In this document: one piece after another, positions 1 to 7,658 of the stretch
How positions within the stretch are numbered: the first letter of the stretch is position 1
Layout: each line of letters starts with the position of its first letter
Source of the DNA: Treponema sp.
GTDB lineage: Bacteria; Spirochaetota; Spirochaetia; Treponematales; Treponemataceae
DNA: 8,725 bases
NCBI GenBank assembly: GCA_023231445.1
Contig: JALNVF010000132.1
Coordinates: 1-8,725, forward strand
Direction of reading: 5' to 3'
Made by a program: the position numbers and the translations under genes
The notes under the pieces: generated by a model
What the model was told of the DNA's origin: nothing
The model's input: only the letters and a program-made list of their open reading frames with translations
Databases searched by the model: none

Positions 1-2838
1 ACCGACAGCCCTGATTCCTGCTTTTTTTATAGCATCAATACCGGATTGTGCATCTTCTATACCTATGCAGTCCGTATACCATTCACCGGAGAGTTCCGCC
101 GCTTTTATATAGATGTCCGGTTCAGGTTTGCCTTTCTGCAGCTGGGACGGATCAACGACAGCATCGAAATATGTCGTTAATCCGAGTTTTTCAAGAACCT
201 GCGGCGCATTTCTGCTGGCAGAAGCAAGGATACATTTGATGCCGTTGTTTTTAAGTTCATCGATGAACTCTGTTATTCCGGGCAGTATGTTCTCCGGTGT
301 GAGTGTTGAAAGAGAATTTACATATAGCTTGTTTTTTTCGTCTGCTGCTTTCAGTTTCCGGCCGGCCGGCCATGATGTTTTATTTTCTGAGAGCAGGAGT
401 TCGAGTGAATCCATACGGGAACGTCCGTTCATCAGACTGCTTATACGGCGGTCGAACGTCAGTCCGTATTTCCCGGCGAGCACTTTCCATGCGAGGAAGT
501 GGAGTTCAGCTGTATCGGTAATGACTCCGTCAAGATCAAAAAGTACTGCTTTTACCGCGGGTCTCAGATCAAATTCCTTCGTTTCATTATCGTGCAGTGT
601 AAAACGGATGTTTCTGTGCGTGAGTGTCAATTCTTTTAAAGAACTGTTTTCTGCGCGGAGTGTGTATGATGCGTGTTCTTTTGTAAAACACAGTTCAAGT
701 TTCATTCCGTTAATACGGAGGGAGAAGGACAGGTTCTTCCATGTCCCGGGCAGCTGCGGATTAAAACTCCACATACCGCTATAATCGCGGAACCCTCCGA
801 ATCCGTATACGACGGCCATCCAGCTTCCTGCCATACAGGCTGTATGTATTCCGTCTGCGGTATTACCGTTAATGTCTTCAATGTCCATACGTACCGTTTT
901 AGCAAAATACGATTCGGCTTTCGGAATATCCGAGGCTTCGCAGGCAGCAATGCACTGTATGCAGTGTGAGAGTGACGAATCTCCTGTCGTGTATTTTTCA
1001 TAAAACAGAAAGTTACGGATTTTTTCAGCTCTGCTGAACAGGCCGGAAAGAAGAAACTGTGCAAGAACAAGATCAGGCTGCTTAAGAACCCGGTGGCGGT
1101 AAATAACGAGCGGATGATAGTGAAGGAGCAGAGGATAGTTTCCGGCAGGTGTGTTTTTAAAATCCCAGTCGGCTTTTGCCATAAACGAGTCATCCTGCGG
1201 ATATATTCCTGCAGACGTATCGAACGGAATGTACATATTGTCTGCTGCCTCTTTCCACTGCATGATTTCGGCATCGGATGCGGCATGATATTTTTCTGCA
1301 ATTTTCATACTTATGCGGAGATTTTCCCGTGCCATGAGATTCGTATACGTATTGTTGTCGACGCACGCGGTATATTCGTCGGGACCGGTCACTTCGTTGA
1401 TACAAAACTTCCCGGATTTTTCCGGAACAAAGCAACCAAGGCTCATCCACATACGTGCAGTTTCAACGGCCATTGTACATATATCCTTTTCTGTAAGCTG
1501 TTTTGTGTTTTTCTCTGGGTATCCTGCCGCGGTAAGGTACTTGCTGAGTGCAAACATTATATCTGCATCAATATGGTACTGTGCCGTTCCTGCGGGATAA
1601 TATGCACTTGTTTCATGGCCGCTTATTGTACGCCAGGGAAAAAGTGCGCCCTTGAGGGACATTTCCGATGCGCGCTCTTCTGCATACGGAAGAATGTGTA
1701 CACGGTATGCAAGAAGGGCCCTGGCGATGTCGGGCTGGATGTAGGTAAAAACAGGACAGACATACGCTTCCGAATCCCAGAAATAATGTCCTTCATATCC
1801 TTCTGCTGTCAGACCTTTTGCTGCGATACTTGAACGGCCGTCTTTCCCTGCAGACTGAAGCAGATGAAACGTATTAAAATTCACCGCTTTTTCATCTTCA
1901 GCACTACCGTCTATATGCATGCAGGCTGTTTCCCAGAAACATGAGAGGTATTCCCGCTGTTCCTTTTCTGCCTGATCAAAACCTGCGCGTGCAAATGCTG
2001 CAGCATTAGTACAACTTTCTTCTGCGGTCGTAGTGTCATATGAAATGAATTTCGTGAGTACAGCGCTTTCGGACGGTTCAAGAGCGAATTGATATTCTTC
2101 ATACGGTCCTTCTCCCGTTTTAATTTTTTCAGGAGAAAGTTTTTTCCCGCTGTTCACCGATACCGACTGAATTACCGTACCGTACAGTGAAATGCCGCTG
2201 TTGCGTGTACGTGCAGAAAAAGAAAGCGTCCCGCTGTCTGCAGAATACGATTTGATTATGAGCGGCCTTGACGAGAATTTTGCACCGACTCGCGGATCTT
2301 CTTCTGCGGAAATATTCGAAGCTGTCGTATCGATCCCGCTTAGAATACGGACGGATATTTCTGATCCGGCAGAAACATCGGACGTAACGGTGTACCTGAC
2401 AGCGGCACACGTTTTGTGTGTAAATGAAACGAGTCGTTCTGCGCAGACTGTAAACGAAATTCCGTCTGTATATACACTGCGCACGGTGCGTGTCATGATA
2501 CCTGTTCTGAAATCGAGAGACATACGGAACGATTTCATGTCACGGAGTGTGGTGAATGGTTTTCCGTTTACCGTAAGTTCAATATGTTTCGGGTCAGGAA
2601 GGTTTAGAATCGTCTCGTGGTTTTCTGCATAGCCGTATGCATTTTCGCCGTACGTGACAGGCTCAGTGTCATAGATCCCGTTGATGTAAGTACCTTTATG
2701 AGCACAGCCGTCCTTTTCTTCATAGTCGCCGCGGAGACCTAGATAGCCGTTTGCGGTTGTAAACAGCGTTTCGTTACGGCCGACGTTTTTCTGTCCGTAT
2801 TCGTCTGTGGTGAATACAAGACTGCCGGTGTTTTTCAT
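1..2838 (-). CDS. Bifunctional GH65 glycoside phosphorylase fused to beta-phosphoglucomutase (3' end cut by window)
   Basis: The frame is open for 946 codons from ATG 2838 to the window edge, with no stop. Residues 1-755 form a full-length GH65 inverting phosphorylase. It has an N-terminal beta-sandwich (about 1-270), a catalytic barrel with FWDSE at 353-357, NEVTGPDEY at 481-489 with the expected general acid Glu482, and GIHTACMAGSW at 663-673 (phosphate-site region), then a small C-terminal domain. Residues 761-946 form a HAD-family beta-phosphoglucomutase: FDLDG with nucleophile Asp768 and acid/base Asp770, DTAELH at 775-780, GRSRMDS, SASRN, GKPEPD, and metal ligands Glu928-Asp929. By comparison with Lactococcus beta-PGM, about 35 residues lie outside the window. 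GH65 releases beta-glucose 1-phosphate, and the mutase turns it into glucose 6-phosphate. No signal peptide is seen, so the protein is cytoplasmic. The start overlaps the kinase stop (ATGA), with GGAG 8 bases upstream. The disaccharide substrate is not determined: maltose, kojibiose, nigerose, trehalose and others occur in GH65. Confidence 0.93.
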   Translation of the reverse strand, partial: MKNTGSLVFTTDEYGQKNVGRNETLFTTANGYLGLRGDYEEKDGCAHKGTYINGIYDTEPVTYGENAYGYAENHETILNLPDPKHIELTVNGKPFTTLRDMKSFRMSLDFRTGIMTRTVRSVYTDGISFTVCAERLVSFTHKTCAAVRYTVTSDVSAGSEISVRILSGIDTTASNISAEEDPRVGAKFSSRPLIIKSYSADSGTLSFSARTRNSGISLYGTVIQSVSVNSGKKLSPEKIKTGEGPYEEYQFALEPSESAVLTKFISYDTTTAEESCTNAAAFARAGFDQAEKEQREYLSCFWETACMHIDGSAEDEKAVNFNTFHLLQSAGKDGRSSIAAKGLTAEGYEGHYFWDSEAYVCPVFTYIQPDIARALLAYRVHILPYAEERASEMSLKGALFPWRTISGHETSAYYPAGTAQYHIDADIMFALSKYLTAAGYPEKNTKQLTEKDICTMAVETARMWMSLGCFVPEKSGKFCINEVTGPDEYTACVDNNTYTNLMARENLRISMKIAEKYHAASDAEIMQWKEAADNMYIPFDTSAGIYPQDDSFMAKADWDFKNTPAGNYPLLLHYHPLVIYRHRVLKQPDLVLAQFLLSGLFSRAEKIRNFLFYEKYTTGDSSLSHCIQCIAACEASDIPKAESYFAKTVRMDIEDINGNTADGIHTACMAGSWMAVVYGFGGFRDYSGMWSFNPQLPGTWKNLSFSLRINGMKLELCFTKEHASYTLRAENSSLKELTLTHRNIRFTLHDNETKEFDLRPAVKAVLFDLDGVITDTAELHFLAWKVLAGKYGLTFDRRISSLMNGRSRMDSLELLLSENKTSWPAGRKLKAADEKNKLYVNSLSTLTPENILPGITEFIDELKNNGIKCILASASRNAPQVLEKLGLTTYFDAVVDPSQLQKGKPEPDIYIKAAELSGEWYTDCIGIEDAQSGIDAIKKAGIRAVG

Positions 2839-3800
2839 CTGAGTGTCTCCATAAGGTTATTAACTTCATCAAGAGATGCCATAGCGGGAATTGCACCGCG
2901 GCGCGAAACACACAGGGTGGCTGCTGCATTTGCAAAATTCAGATCGGCAGAAAGTTCTTCCTGCGTAAATGAAAGCGGATTGTTTTTGCGCGTAAGGCGG
3001 TAGAGCAGGGCACCTGTAAAAGAATCTCCGGCTCCTGTCGTGTCTGCTGTTTTTATATCGTATTCCGGAATAGAAATTATTCCTTCGAAATTTTCAGTTT
3101 TGTAGAATACCCCGTCTTTACCGAGCGTGACACAGATAAGTTTGACTCCTTCGTCGATAATATTCTGAGCTGCGGAGGGATTGTTTCTGCCGTACATAAG
3201 TTCAAGCTCGTTGTCTGAAATCTTTACGACGTCGGCGTATTTGAACATCGACTTCATCGTTTCGATACCGGTGGTTTTATCAGCCCACAATGGTTCGCGC
3301 CAGTTCGGATCATATGAAACGAATACTCCTGATTTTTTAGCGATTCTGACGGCTTCAAGCGTTGCCGAGCGGGACGGTTCGTTGGTAAGGGAAAGTGAAC
3401 CAATATGGAGAAATGTACTGTTTTCAATTACTGTTCTGTCAAGTTCGTCCGGGGCAAGTGTGATGTCTGCCCCTCCGTTTCGTGCAAACGCAAACGAACG
3501 CTCACCTGAAGGCGAAAGCGTTACAAATGCAAAAGTCGTATGAAGATGCTGAGCCTCTTTTAAGGTTCCCGTATAGACTCCGCAGTCGGCAAGTGCCGCG
3601 CGGGCATCGCGGCCGAACTGGTCGGCACCTGTTTTTCCGATGAATGCTGTTTCAGCACCGAGCTTTGCGGCTGCAGCAGCGACGTTAGCAGGCGCTCCTC
3701 CCGGATTTTCTTCAAACATATTTCTTCCTCCTTCAGATTTTCCTGAAGGGGTAAAATCTATCAGTATCTCTCCCAGTGTCGTAATGTCATATGTGTGCAT
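2835..3800 (-). CDS. Fructokinase-like sugar kinase, PfkB/ribokinase family
   Basis: This 321-residue protein has the usual length for the family. PfkB signature 1 is GGAPANVA at 34-41. Signature 2 is DTTGAGDSF at 253-261, with the anion hole GAG and the catalytic base Asp259. SYDPNWR at 162-168 and the N-terminal TLGEILIDF are typical of bacterial fructokinases. The family transfers phosphate from ATP to a sugar hydroxyl; here the likely reaction is fructose to fructose 6-phosphate in the cytoplasm. The family alone does not fix the substrate. The call of fructokinase rests on motif style plus position: the gene directly follows an amylosucrase-type gene, whose reaction releases fructose from sucrose. 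The ATG start is supported by AGGAGGG (3812-3806), 5 bases upstream. The stop TGA overlaps the ATG of the GH65/mutase gene, so the two are probably translationally coupled. Another hexose or 2-keto sugar kinase role is possible. Confidence 0.9.
   Translation of the reverse strand: MHTYDITTLGEILIDFTPSGKSEGGRNMFEENPGGAPANVAAAAAKLGAETAFIGKTGADQFGRDARAALADCGVYTGTLKEAQHLHTTFAFVTLSPSGERSFAFARNGGADITLAPDELDRTVIENSTFLHIGSLSLTNEPSRSATLEAVRIAKKSGVFVSYDPNWREPLWADKTTGIETMKSMFKYADVVKISDNELELMYGRNNPSAAQNIIDEGVKLICVTLGKDGVFYKTENFEGIISIPEYDIKTADTTGAGDSFTGALLYRLTRKNNPLSFTQEELSADLNFANAAATLCVSRRGAIPAMASLDEVNNLMETLR
2839..2850 (-). promoter_or_regulatory. Ribosome binding site and ATGA coupling point for the fusion gene
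   Basis: GGAG at 2850-2847 lies 8 bases before ATG 2838. The ATG overlaps the fructokinase TGA by four bases. The site sets the start of the GH65 domain, and family similarity begins at once (FTTDEYG, then RNETLFTTANGYLGLRG). Confidence 0.7.
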
Positions 3801-3820
3801 ACTAACCCTCCTGAAAATTG

Positions 3821-5602
3821 TTAAATTGATTCTTTTAATGTAATTACATCATACGGACCAAGATGGAGTGTTGTATCTCCGATCTGGTACAGACAGCTCT
3901 GCTCCGAAAAATTAGCGGCGATATGAATGCGTTCGTGATCCGAAAAACGCGTAAATCCGAATACGTGACTGTCCTGAAGATTGTGAAAATAAATACCTGC
4001 CTGTCCGAACAGTTTTTCGTTTTTTCTGCCGCGTATTATTTTATGGATTGCCGCAGTTATCTTTTCCTGTCTGGCGGAAAGCCAGCTGTCACTTTCAGCT
4101 GTTTTATTAAACGGTATCCGGTGTACCCAGCGTGAATCATCTTTTCTTGATTTGTCCGCCCGGTACGAGTAATCGTTAATCATCGCATTTTCGTCTCCGG
4201 AATAAATAAGCGGAATTCCGGGAAGAGCTGCAAGAACTGTGTAGATCATTACAATCCGTTTTACTGCCATTTCTGCATACAGTTCTGCACGCGGATCCTG
4301 CTTTTTATGAAGTTCGTACGCGTCTTCAAGACCTGCAAGAGATGCCGTCGTACCGCAGATTCTGCAGTCGCCTGTCTGCGGATTAAGCTGGAATGGTACT
4401 CCCCGTGCGAACGAGCCGTCGAACCGGTTCGTATAGAATTTGTTAAGGAACTGTCTGTGCGAATATCCGTTTATGCCAAGCTCGCCCGCGTCTTCATCTG
4501 AGAATGTCCATCCTATGTCGTCATGGCACCGTATATAGTTGACCCACGCGCATCCTCCGGGAATGGCCCATCTTTTTTTCAGCGAACTTTGAAGGAGCCG
4601 CGTATCGCGCGCAGCAAGTGCTTCCCAGAAAAGTGCCATCTGAAGAGGGTTATATGAGAGCCTGCATTCTTCTCTGCTTATATATCTGGCCACTTCGTCA
4701 GGATGGACGATTGCCTCACTTTTAAATACAAGGCCGGGAGCTGCGATACGTGCGGCATTCTGAAATGCCTGAATCAGTGTATGAGCTTCCGGAAGATTTT
4801 CACAGCAGGTGTTTTTTTTCTTCCAGATAAAAGCAAGTGCATCAAGACGCAGAACGTCAACACCCAGATTTGCCAGTGAAAGCATTTCGGCACACATGGC
4901 GAGGAATACATCAGGATTGCTGTAATTCAGATCCCACTGGAACGGATTGAATGTTGTCCATACCCATCCGCCAGCTTCCTTTACGTACGTAAAAGAACCG
5001 CGCCGTACTTCAGGGAATATTTCCCGGAGTGTACGGTTCCAGTCGTCTGCGTCGCTTTTATCTTTGTAGATAAAATAGAAATCCCTGTAAAACTGATTCC
5101 CCTGCTTTGCCTTCAAAGCCCATTCGTGTTCGTCACTTGTATGATTGAATACAAAGTCGGCAACAACCCGTATTCCTGCTCTATGGAATTCTTTCAGTGC
5201 TGTTTTCAGGTCACTGATAGTCCCGAGTTTCGGGTCTGTTTCGCGGTAGCTGCTTACCGCATAGCCGCCGTCACTTTCTTTTTCGGGACATTTGAAGAGA
5301 GGCATAAGATGCACATACGTAATGCCCAGTTCCTGAAGATACGGAATCTTTTTAATAAGACCGTCAAAATTTTCTGCAAATAAATCGACATAGAGTACGT
5401 ATCCGGCCTGCTGCTCGCTCAGGTACCATTCTGTATCGCAGTCAGCATCAGGCTCCTGGTATTCTTTGCCGGCTTTCTGCAGTATATCGGCGAGTTTATC
5501 AAGAATGCGGTAAAAATCCCACCGTCCTCCGTATAGTTTGAATAATCGGGAGGTGAGTTCAGGCATAAACGATTCGAATCGTTTCTGGAATTCCGGTGAC
5601 AT
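3821..5602 (-). CDS. Amylosucrase-family glycoside hydrolase (GH13 subfamily 4)
   Basis: This 593-residue protein resembles Neisseria polysaccharea amylosucrase along its whole length. The enzyme splits sucrose, keeps the glucosyl unit on an aspartate, and passes it to a glucan, sugar or water, freeing fructose. Visible catalytic residues are nucleophile Asp254 (LRLDALAF), acid/base Glu296 (FKSEAIVHP) and stabiliser Asp361 (HDDIGW). The -1 pocket salt-bridge pair is also present: Asp111 (SDGGYAVSSYR) and Arg491 (KDDSRW). Arg193 (LREIF) matches Arg226 of the Neisseria enzyme. No signal peptide is seen, so the enzyme should act in the cytoplasm on imported sucrose. The N-terminus is about 32 residues shorter than in the Neisseria enzyme. 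I chose ATG 5602 because it follows the permease stop by two bases, carries AAAGGGG 5 bases upstream, and is where family similarity starts. The frame is open 76 codons further upstream, but that part overlaps the permease gene and is not protein-like. A sucrose hydrolase of the same subfamily is the main alternative. Confidence 0.93.
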   Translation of the reverse strand: MSPEFQKRFESFMPELTSRLFKLYGGRWDFYRILDKLADILQKAGKEYQEPDADCDTEWYLSEQQAGYVLYVDLFAENFDGLIKKIPYLQELGITYVHLMPLFKCPEKESDGGYAVSSYRETDPKLGTISDLKTALKEFHRAGIRVVADFVFNHTSDEHEWALKAKQGNQFYRDFYFIYKDKSDADDWNRTLREIFPEVRRGSFTYVKEAGGWVWTTFNPFQWDLNYSNPDVFLAMCAEMLSLANLGVDVLRLDALAFIWKKKNTCCENLPEAHTLIQAFQNAARIAAPGLVFKSEAIVHPDEVARYISREECRLSYNPLQMALFWEALAARDTRLLQSSLKKRWAIPGGCAWVNYIRCHDDIGWTFSDEDAGELGINGYSHRQFLNKFYTNRFDGSFARGVPFQLNPQTGDCRICGTTASLAGLEDAYELHKKQDPRAELYAEMAVKRIVMIYTVLAALPGIPLIYSGDENAMINDYSYRADKSRKDDSRWVHRIPFNKTAESDSWLSARQEKITAAIHKIIRGRKNEKLFGQAGIYFHNLQDSHVFGFTRFSDHERIHIAANFSEQSCLYQIGDTTLHLGPYDVITLKESI

Positions 5603-5614
5603 AATTACCCCTTT
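5603..5614 (-). promoter_or_regulatory. Ribosome binding site that fixes the amylosucrase start
   Basis: AAAGGGG at 5614-5608 lies 5 bases before ATG 5602 and runs into the stop codon of the upstream permease. It supports the short 593-residue protein over the longer open frame that begins inside the permease gene at 5830. Translation is probably by re-initiation after the permease stop. Confidence 0.75.
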
Positions 5615-6528
5615 ACGGAACCGGCCAGCAGTCCTCGGACGAAGTAGCGCTGGAGGGAAAGGAACACAACAAGCGGCAGTATCATTGATACGAATGCTCC
5701 TGCAGTAAGCAGATGCCAGTCGGTACCACGCGTTCCTGCCATGTTCATAAGGCGGACTGTAACAACTTCCATTTTCTGTGCTGCTCCGCTGAGAAAGACA
5801 AGTGCAACAAGAAGGTCGTTCCATACCCATATAAACTGAAATATTGCGAAAGACGCGAGCGCTGGTACGCTCAGCGGAACAATCAGTTTAAAGAAACAGT
5901 CGAAGTGGCTTGATCCGTCTATGAAAGCTGATTCAAGTATACTGCGCGGAAGGGTGGAAATATAATTGAAAAGTATGTATGTAGCAAGCGGCAGTCCGAA
6001 TCCTGTGTGTGCAAGCCATATACCAAGATATGTTCCGTTAAGTCCGATTTTCTGGTAATCGCGGAGAATAGGAATAAGTGATATCTGCAGAGGAACGACA
6101 AGCAGTGCAATTATCATTGCAAACAGTATTTTTCGCCCCGGGAAACTGAGCCATGCAAAACCATAGGCTGCCGCTGCGGCGATAAAAATAGGGATAATTA
6201 CGGCAGGAAGTGTCACCGTGATGCTGGAAAGAAACGCACTGAGCATTGTTGCACCGCGCGTAACAATTGCATGTCCGTCTTTTCCTGAAACGGTATACCG
6301 TTGTCCAAACAGAACCTGCCCGTAGTTGTCGAGCGTAAACGCTTCGGGAGTTTTAAATGCCTGCCACCAGCCTGATGATGAAACGACATCTTTTGTACGG
6401 AATGACGTGACAAGAATACCTATTGTAGGCAGGGTCCAGACAATACATAAAATAATGAGCGCTGCAGTGATTATTCTTCGTGACAGAGCCTCTTTTGACT
6501 GCTGTGTTTTTGATATCCGGGTGTTCAT
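5605..6528 (-). CDS. Carbohydrate ABC transporter permease, MalG type (CUT1)
   Basis: This 307-residue inner-membrane subunit of a sugar importer has the normal length for the family. Six hydrophobic segments are seen at about 20-42, 98-125, 134-155, 165-190, 221-248 and 275-292. The cytoplasmic EAA loop that contacts the ATPase is at 199-213 (ESAFIDGSSHF, Gly205). The C-terminus RYFVRGLLAGSVKG is a hallmark of MalG-type permeases. A periplasmic stretch with SGWW near 52-55 recalls AglG-like alpha-glucoside permeases, which is recollection only. The start ATG overlaps the stop of the upstream permease by one base (TGATG) and has AAGGAGG 7 bases upstream. The protein pairs with the upstream MalF-type subunit to form the channel. 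Sucrose or another alpha-glucoside is inferred as cargo from the downstream enzymes; the sequence does not prove it. Confidence 0.94.
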   Translation of the reverse strand: MNTRISKTQQSKEALSRRIITAALIILCIVWTLPTIGILVTSFRTKDVVSSSGWWQAFKTPEAFTLDNYGQVLFGQRYTVSGKDGHAIVTRGATMLSAFLSSITVTLPAVIIPIFIAAAAAYGFAWLSFPGRKILFAMIIALLVVPLQISLIPILRDYQKIGLNGTYLGIWLAHTGFGLPLATYILFNYISTLPRSILESAFIDGSSHFDCFFKLIVPLSVPALASFAIFQFIWVWNDLLVALVFLSGAAQKMEVVTVRLMNMAGTRGTDWHLLTAGAFVSMILPLVVFLSLQRYFVRGLLAGSVKG

Positions 6529-7592
6529 CAGAATACCTCCTTTTTGTTGAATTCCTTCAGGTTATACCAGATGACAGGGCTTACAGCGAGAAGAATAACA
6601 ATTGCGATTGCCGATCCCCTGCCGTAGTGAAGGAATTTGAACATCTGTTTGTACTGCTGGCTTGCAAGTACTTCGGTTCCATACAAACCGTTTGTCATGG
6701 AGAAAACAATATCGAAGCATTTGAGAGCTGCAAGGAGAATTGTCGTCGATACTGTGACGATACTTCCTGCAATATCCGGAATAATAATGCTCATAAGAAT
6801 TCTGAATTCGCCGGCTCCGTCGATTCTCGCAGCCTCAATCATTTCCGAGGAAACGGCTTTCAACGCAGCTGAGAATACGACCAGTGCGAATCCTGTCTGA
6901 AGCCAGATGAAAATAGCGATAAGAAATAAATTATTGGCAGGTGCTGTACCGAGCCAGTTGTGAGGTTTCCCTCCGCATGCAGTGATGATTGCATTCAGCA
7001 GACCGATCTGCGTGTCTCCTGCGGGGCGGTACGCGTAAATGAATTTCCATATAACACCTGCTCCGACGAGGGATATTGCCATTGGCAGGAAAATTAGTGT
7101 TTTGCCGGCTTTTTCAATATTGGAACGGTCAGCAAGGACTGCTGCGATTAATCCGAACAATATACTGAAAACCGTTCCGAAGACGAGCCATATGAAAGTA
7201 TTACGGATAGAAATGAGCATCGTGGAATCGGTGAACACGTATTTATAGTTTTCAAATGCAACGAAGTGCAGACCTTTTTTATCCATGAAACTCAGAATAA
7301 GGCTTCTTATCGTAGGAACAAGCAGATACCATCCCATAATCAGAACAGCGGGTCCGATAAAAATATAGGGGATAACAGCGTTGTACTGTTTTGTCTTCAG
7401 AAGCTGGGCAAGAAGGTTGAGTGAGTAAAAGAGAAGCAGTACGCTTGCTGTTCCCCAGACGACGGCAAAAAGTGTCGTCAGCACCTGGTTCATTATGCCT
7501 TCCCGAAGCAGTATAAAGCCGCCTGCCATGATAACGAAGGTGAGAGGTATAATATACAGCGGTTTCAATTTTTCAGAAGTTGCTGCATTCAT
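6528..7592 (-). CDS. Carbohydrate ABC transporter permease, MalF type (CUT1)
   Basis: This 354-residue membrane protein is the partner of the MalG-type subunit. Eight hydrophobic segments can be read, at about 11-30, 36-62, 73-100, 131-153, 163-185, 222-243, 274-292 and 327-343. The EAA loop is at 253-270 (EAARIDGAGEFR, Gly259), ending in IIIP. Most CUT1 MalF-type subunits have about 290-300 residues and six segments. Here two extra segments (residues 1-66) precede the conserved core, which starts near IPYIFIGPA at 74. As I recall, AglF-type alpha-glucoside permeases have the same layout. ATG 7592 is supported by AAGGAG 7 bases upstream. The gene follows the binding-protein gene after a 112-base gap containing two hairpins, so it may be expressed at a lower level than the binding protein. 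No ATPase gene is in the window, so the ATPase is encoded elsewhere or beyond the right edge. Confidence 0.94.
   Translation of the reverse strand: MNAATSEKLKPLYIIPLTFVIMAGGFILLREGIMNQVLTTLFAVVWGTASVLLLFYSLNLLAQLLKTKQYNAVIPYIFIGPAVLIMGWYLLVPTIRSLILSFMDKKGLHFVAFENYKYVFTDSTMLISIRNTFIWLVFGTVFSILFGLIAAVLADRSNIEKAGKTLIFLPMAISLVGAGVIWKFIYAYRPAGDTQIGLLNAIITACGGKPHNWLGTAPANNLFLIAIFIWLQTGFALVVFSAALKAVSSEMIEAARIDGAGEFRILMSIIIPDIAGSIVTVSTTILLAALKCFDIVFSMTNGLYGTEVLASQQYKQMFKFLHYGRGSAIAIVILLAVSPVIWYNLKEFNKKEVF
6529..6542 (-). promoter_or_regulatory. Strong ribosome binding site for the MalG-type permease
   Basis: AAGGAGG at 6542-6536 is 7 bases upstream of ATG 6528. It lies within the last codons of the MalF-type gene, whose TGA shares one base with this ATG. 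The site confirms this start and suggests coupled, roughly equal synthesis of the two permeases. Confidence 0.75.
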
Positions 7593-7626
7593 TGATTATC
7601 TCCTTTTTTGCGACGAAAAATTGTAG

Positions 7627-7658
7627 AAAAACGGCCGGATGGAGAACCCGTCCGGCCG
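7627..7658 (-). terminator. Intrinsic terminator or attenuator between binding protein and permeases
   Basis: Read on the minus strand, the sequence is CGGCCGGA, an 11-base middle, TCCGGCCG, then TTTTT. This is an 8-bp GC-rich stem (7658-7651 with 7639-7632) followed at once by five U. Two more G-C pairs can form inside after one mismatch, leaving a small loop. It lies inside the operon, 35 bases before the MalF-type start. Partial termination here would give more transcript of the binding protein than of the membrane parts and enzymes, a common pattern in sugar importers. A role in protecting the 3' end of the upstream mRNA is equally possible. Confidence 0.8.

Noticed and set aside
357..371. 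GC-rich palindromic run (GGCCGGCC repeated) as a possible regulatory or recombination site
   Set aside because: It lies within the mutase domain and encodes ordinary residues (Trp-Pro-Ala-Gly-Arg) in frame. A single occurrence gives no sign of a mobile or regulatory element.
113..784. Plus-strand open frame of 223 codons opposite the fusion gene
   Set aside because: It lies opposite the mutase and GH65 C-terminal coding sequence, shows no recognisable domain, and is Ser/Phe/Arg-rich as expected from the reverse complement of a coding region.
1093..1833. Plus-strand open frame of 246 codons opposite the GH65 catalytic region
   Set aside because: It is antisense to the conserved catalytic domain. 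The Cys/Phe/Ile-rich translation has no family resemblance and no convincing ribosome binding site.
3821..5830. Longer amylosucrase start at 5830 (669 residues)
   Set aside because: The extra 76 residues overlap the MalG-type permease coding sequence in another frame, have a Cys/Ser/Arg-rich non-protein-like composition, and match nothing in the family. ATG 5602 has its own ribosome binding site.
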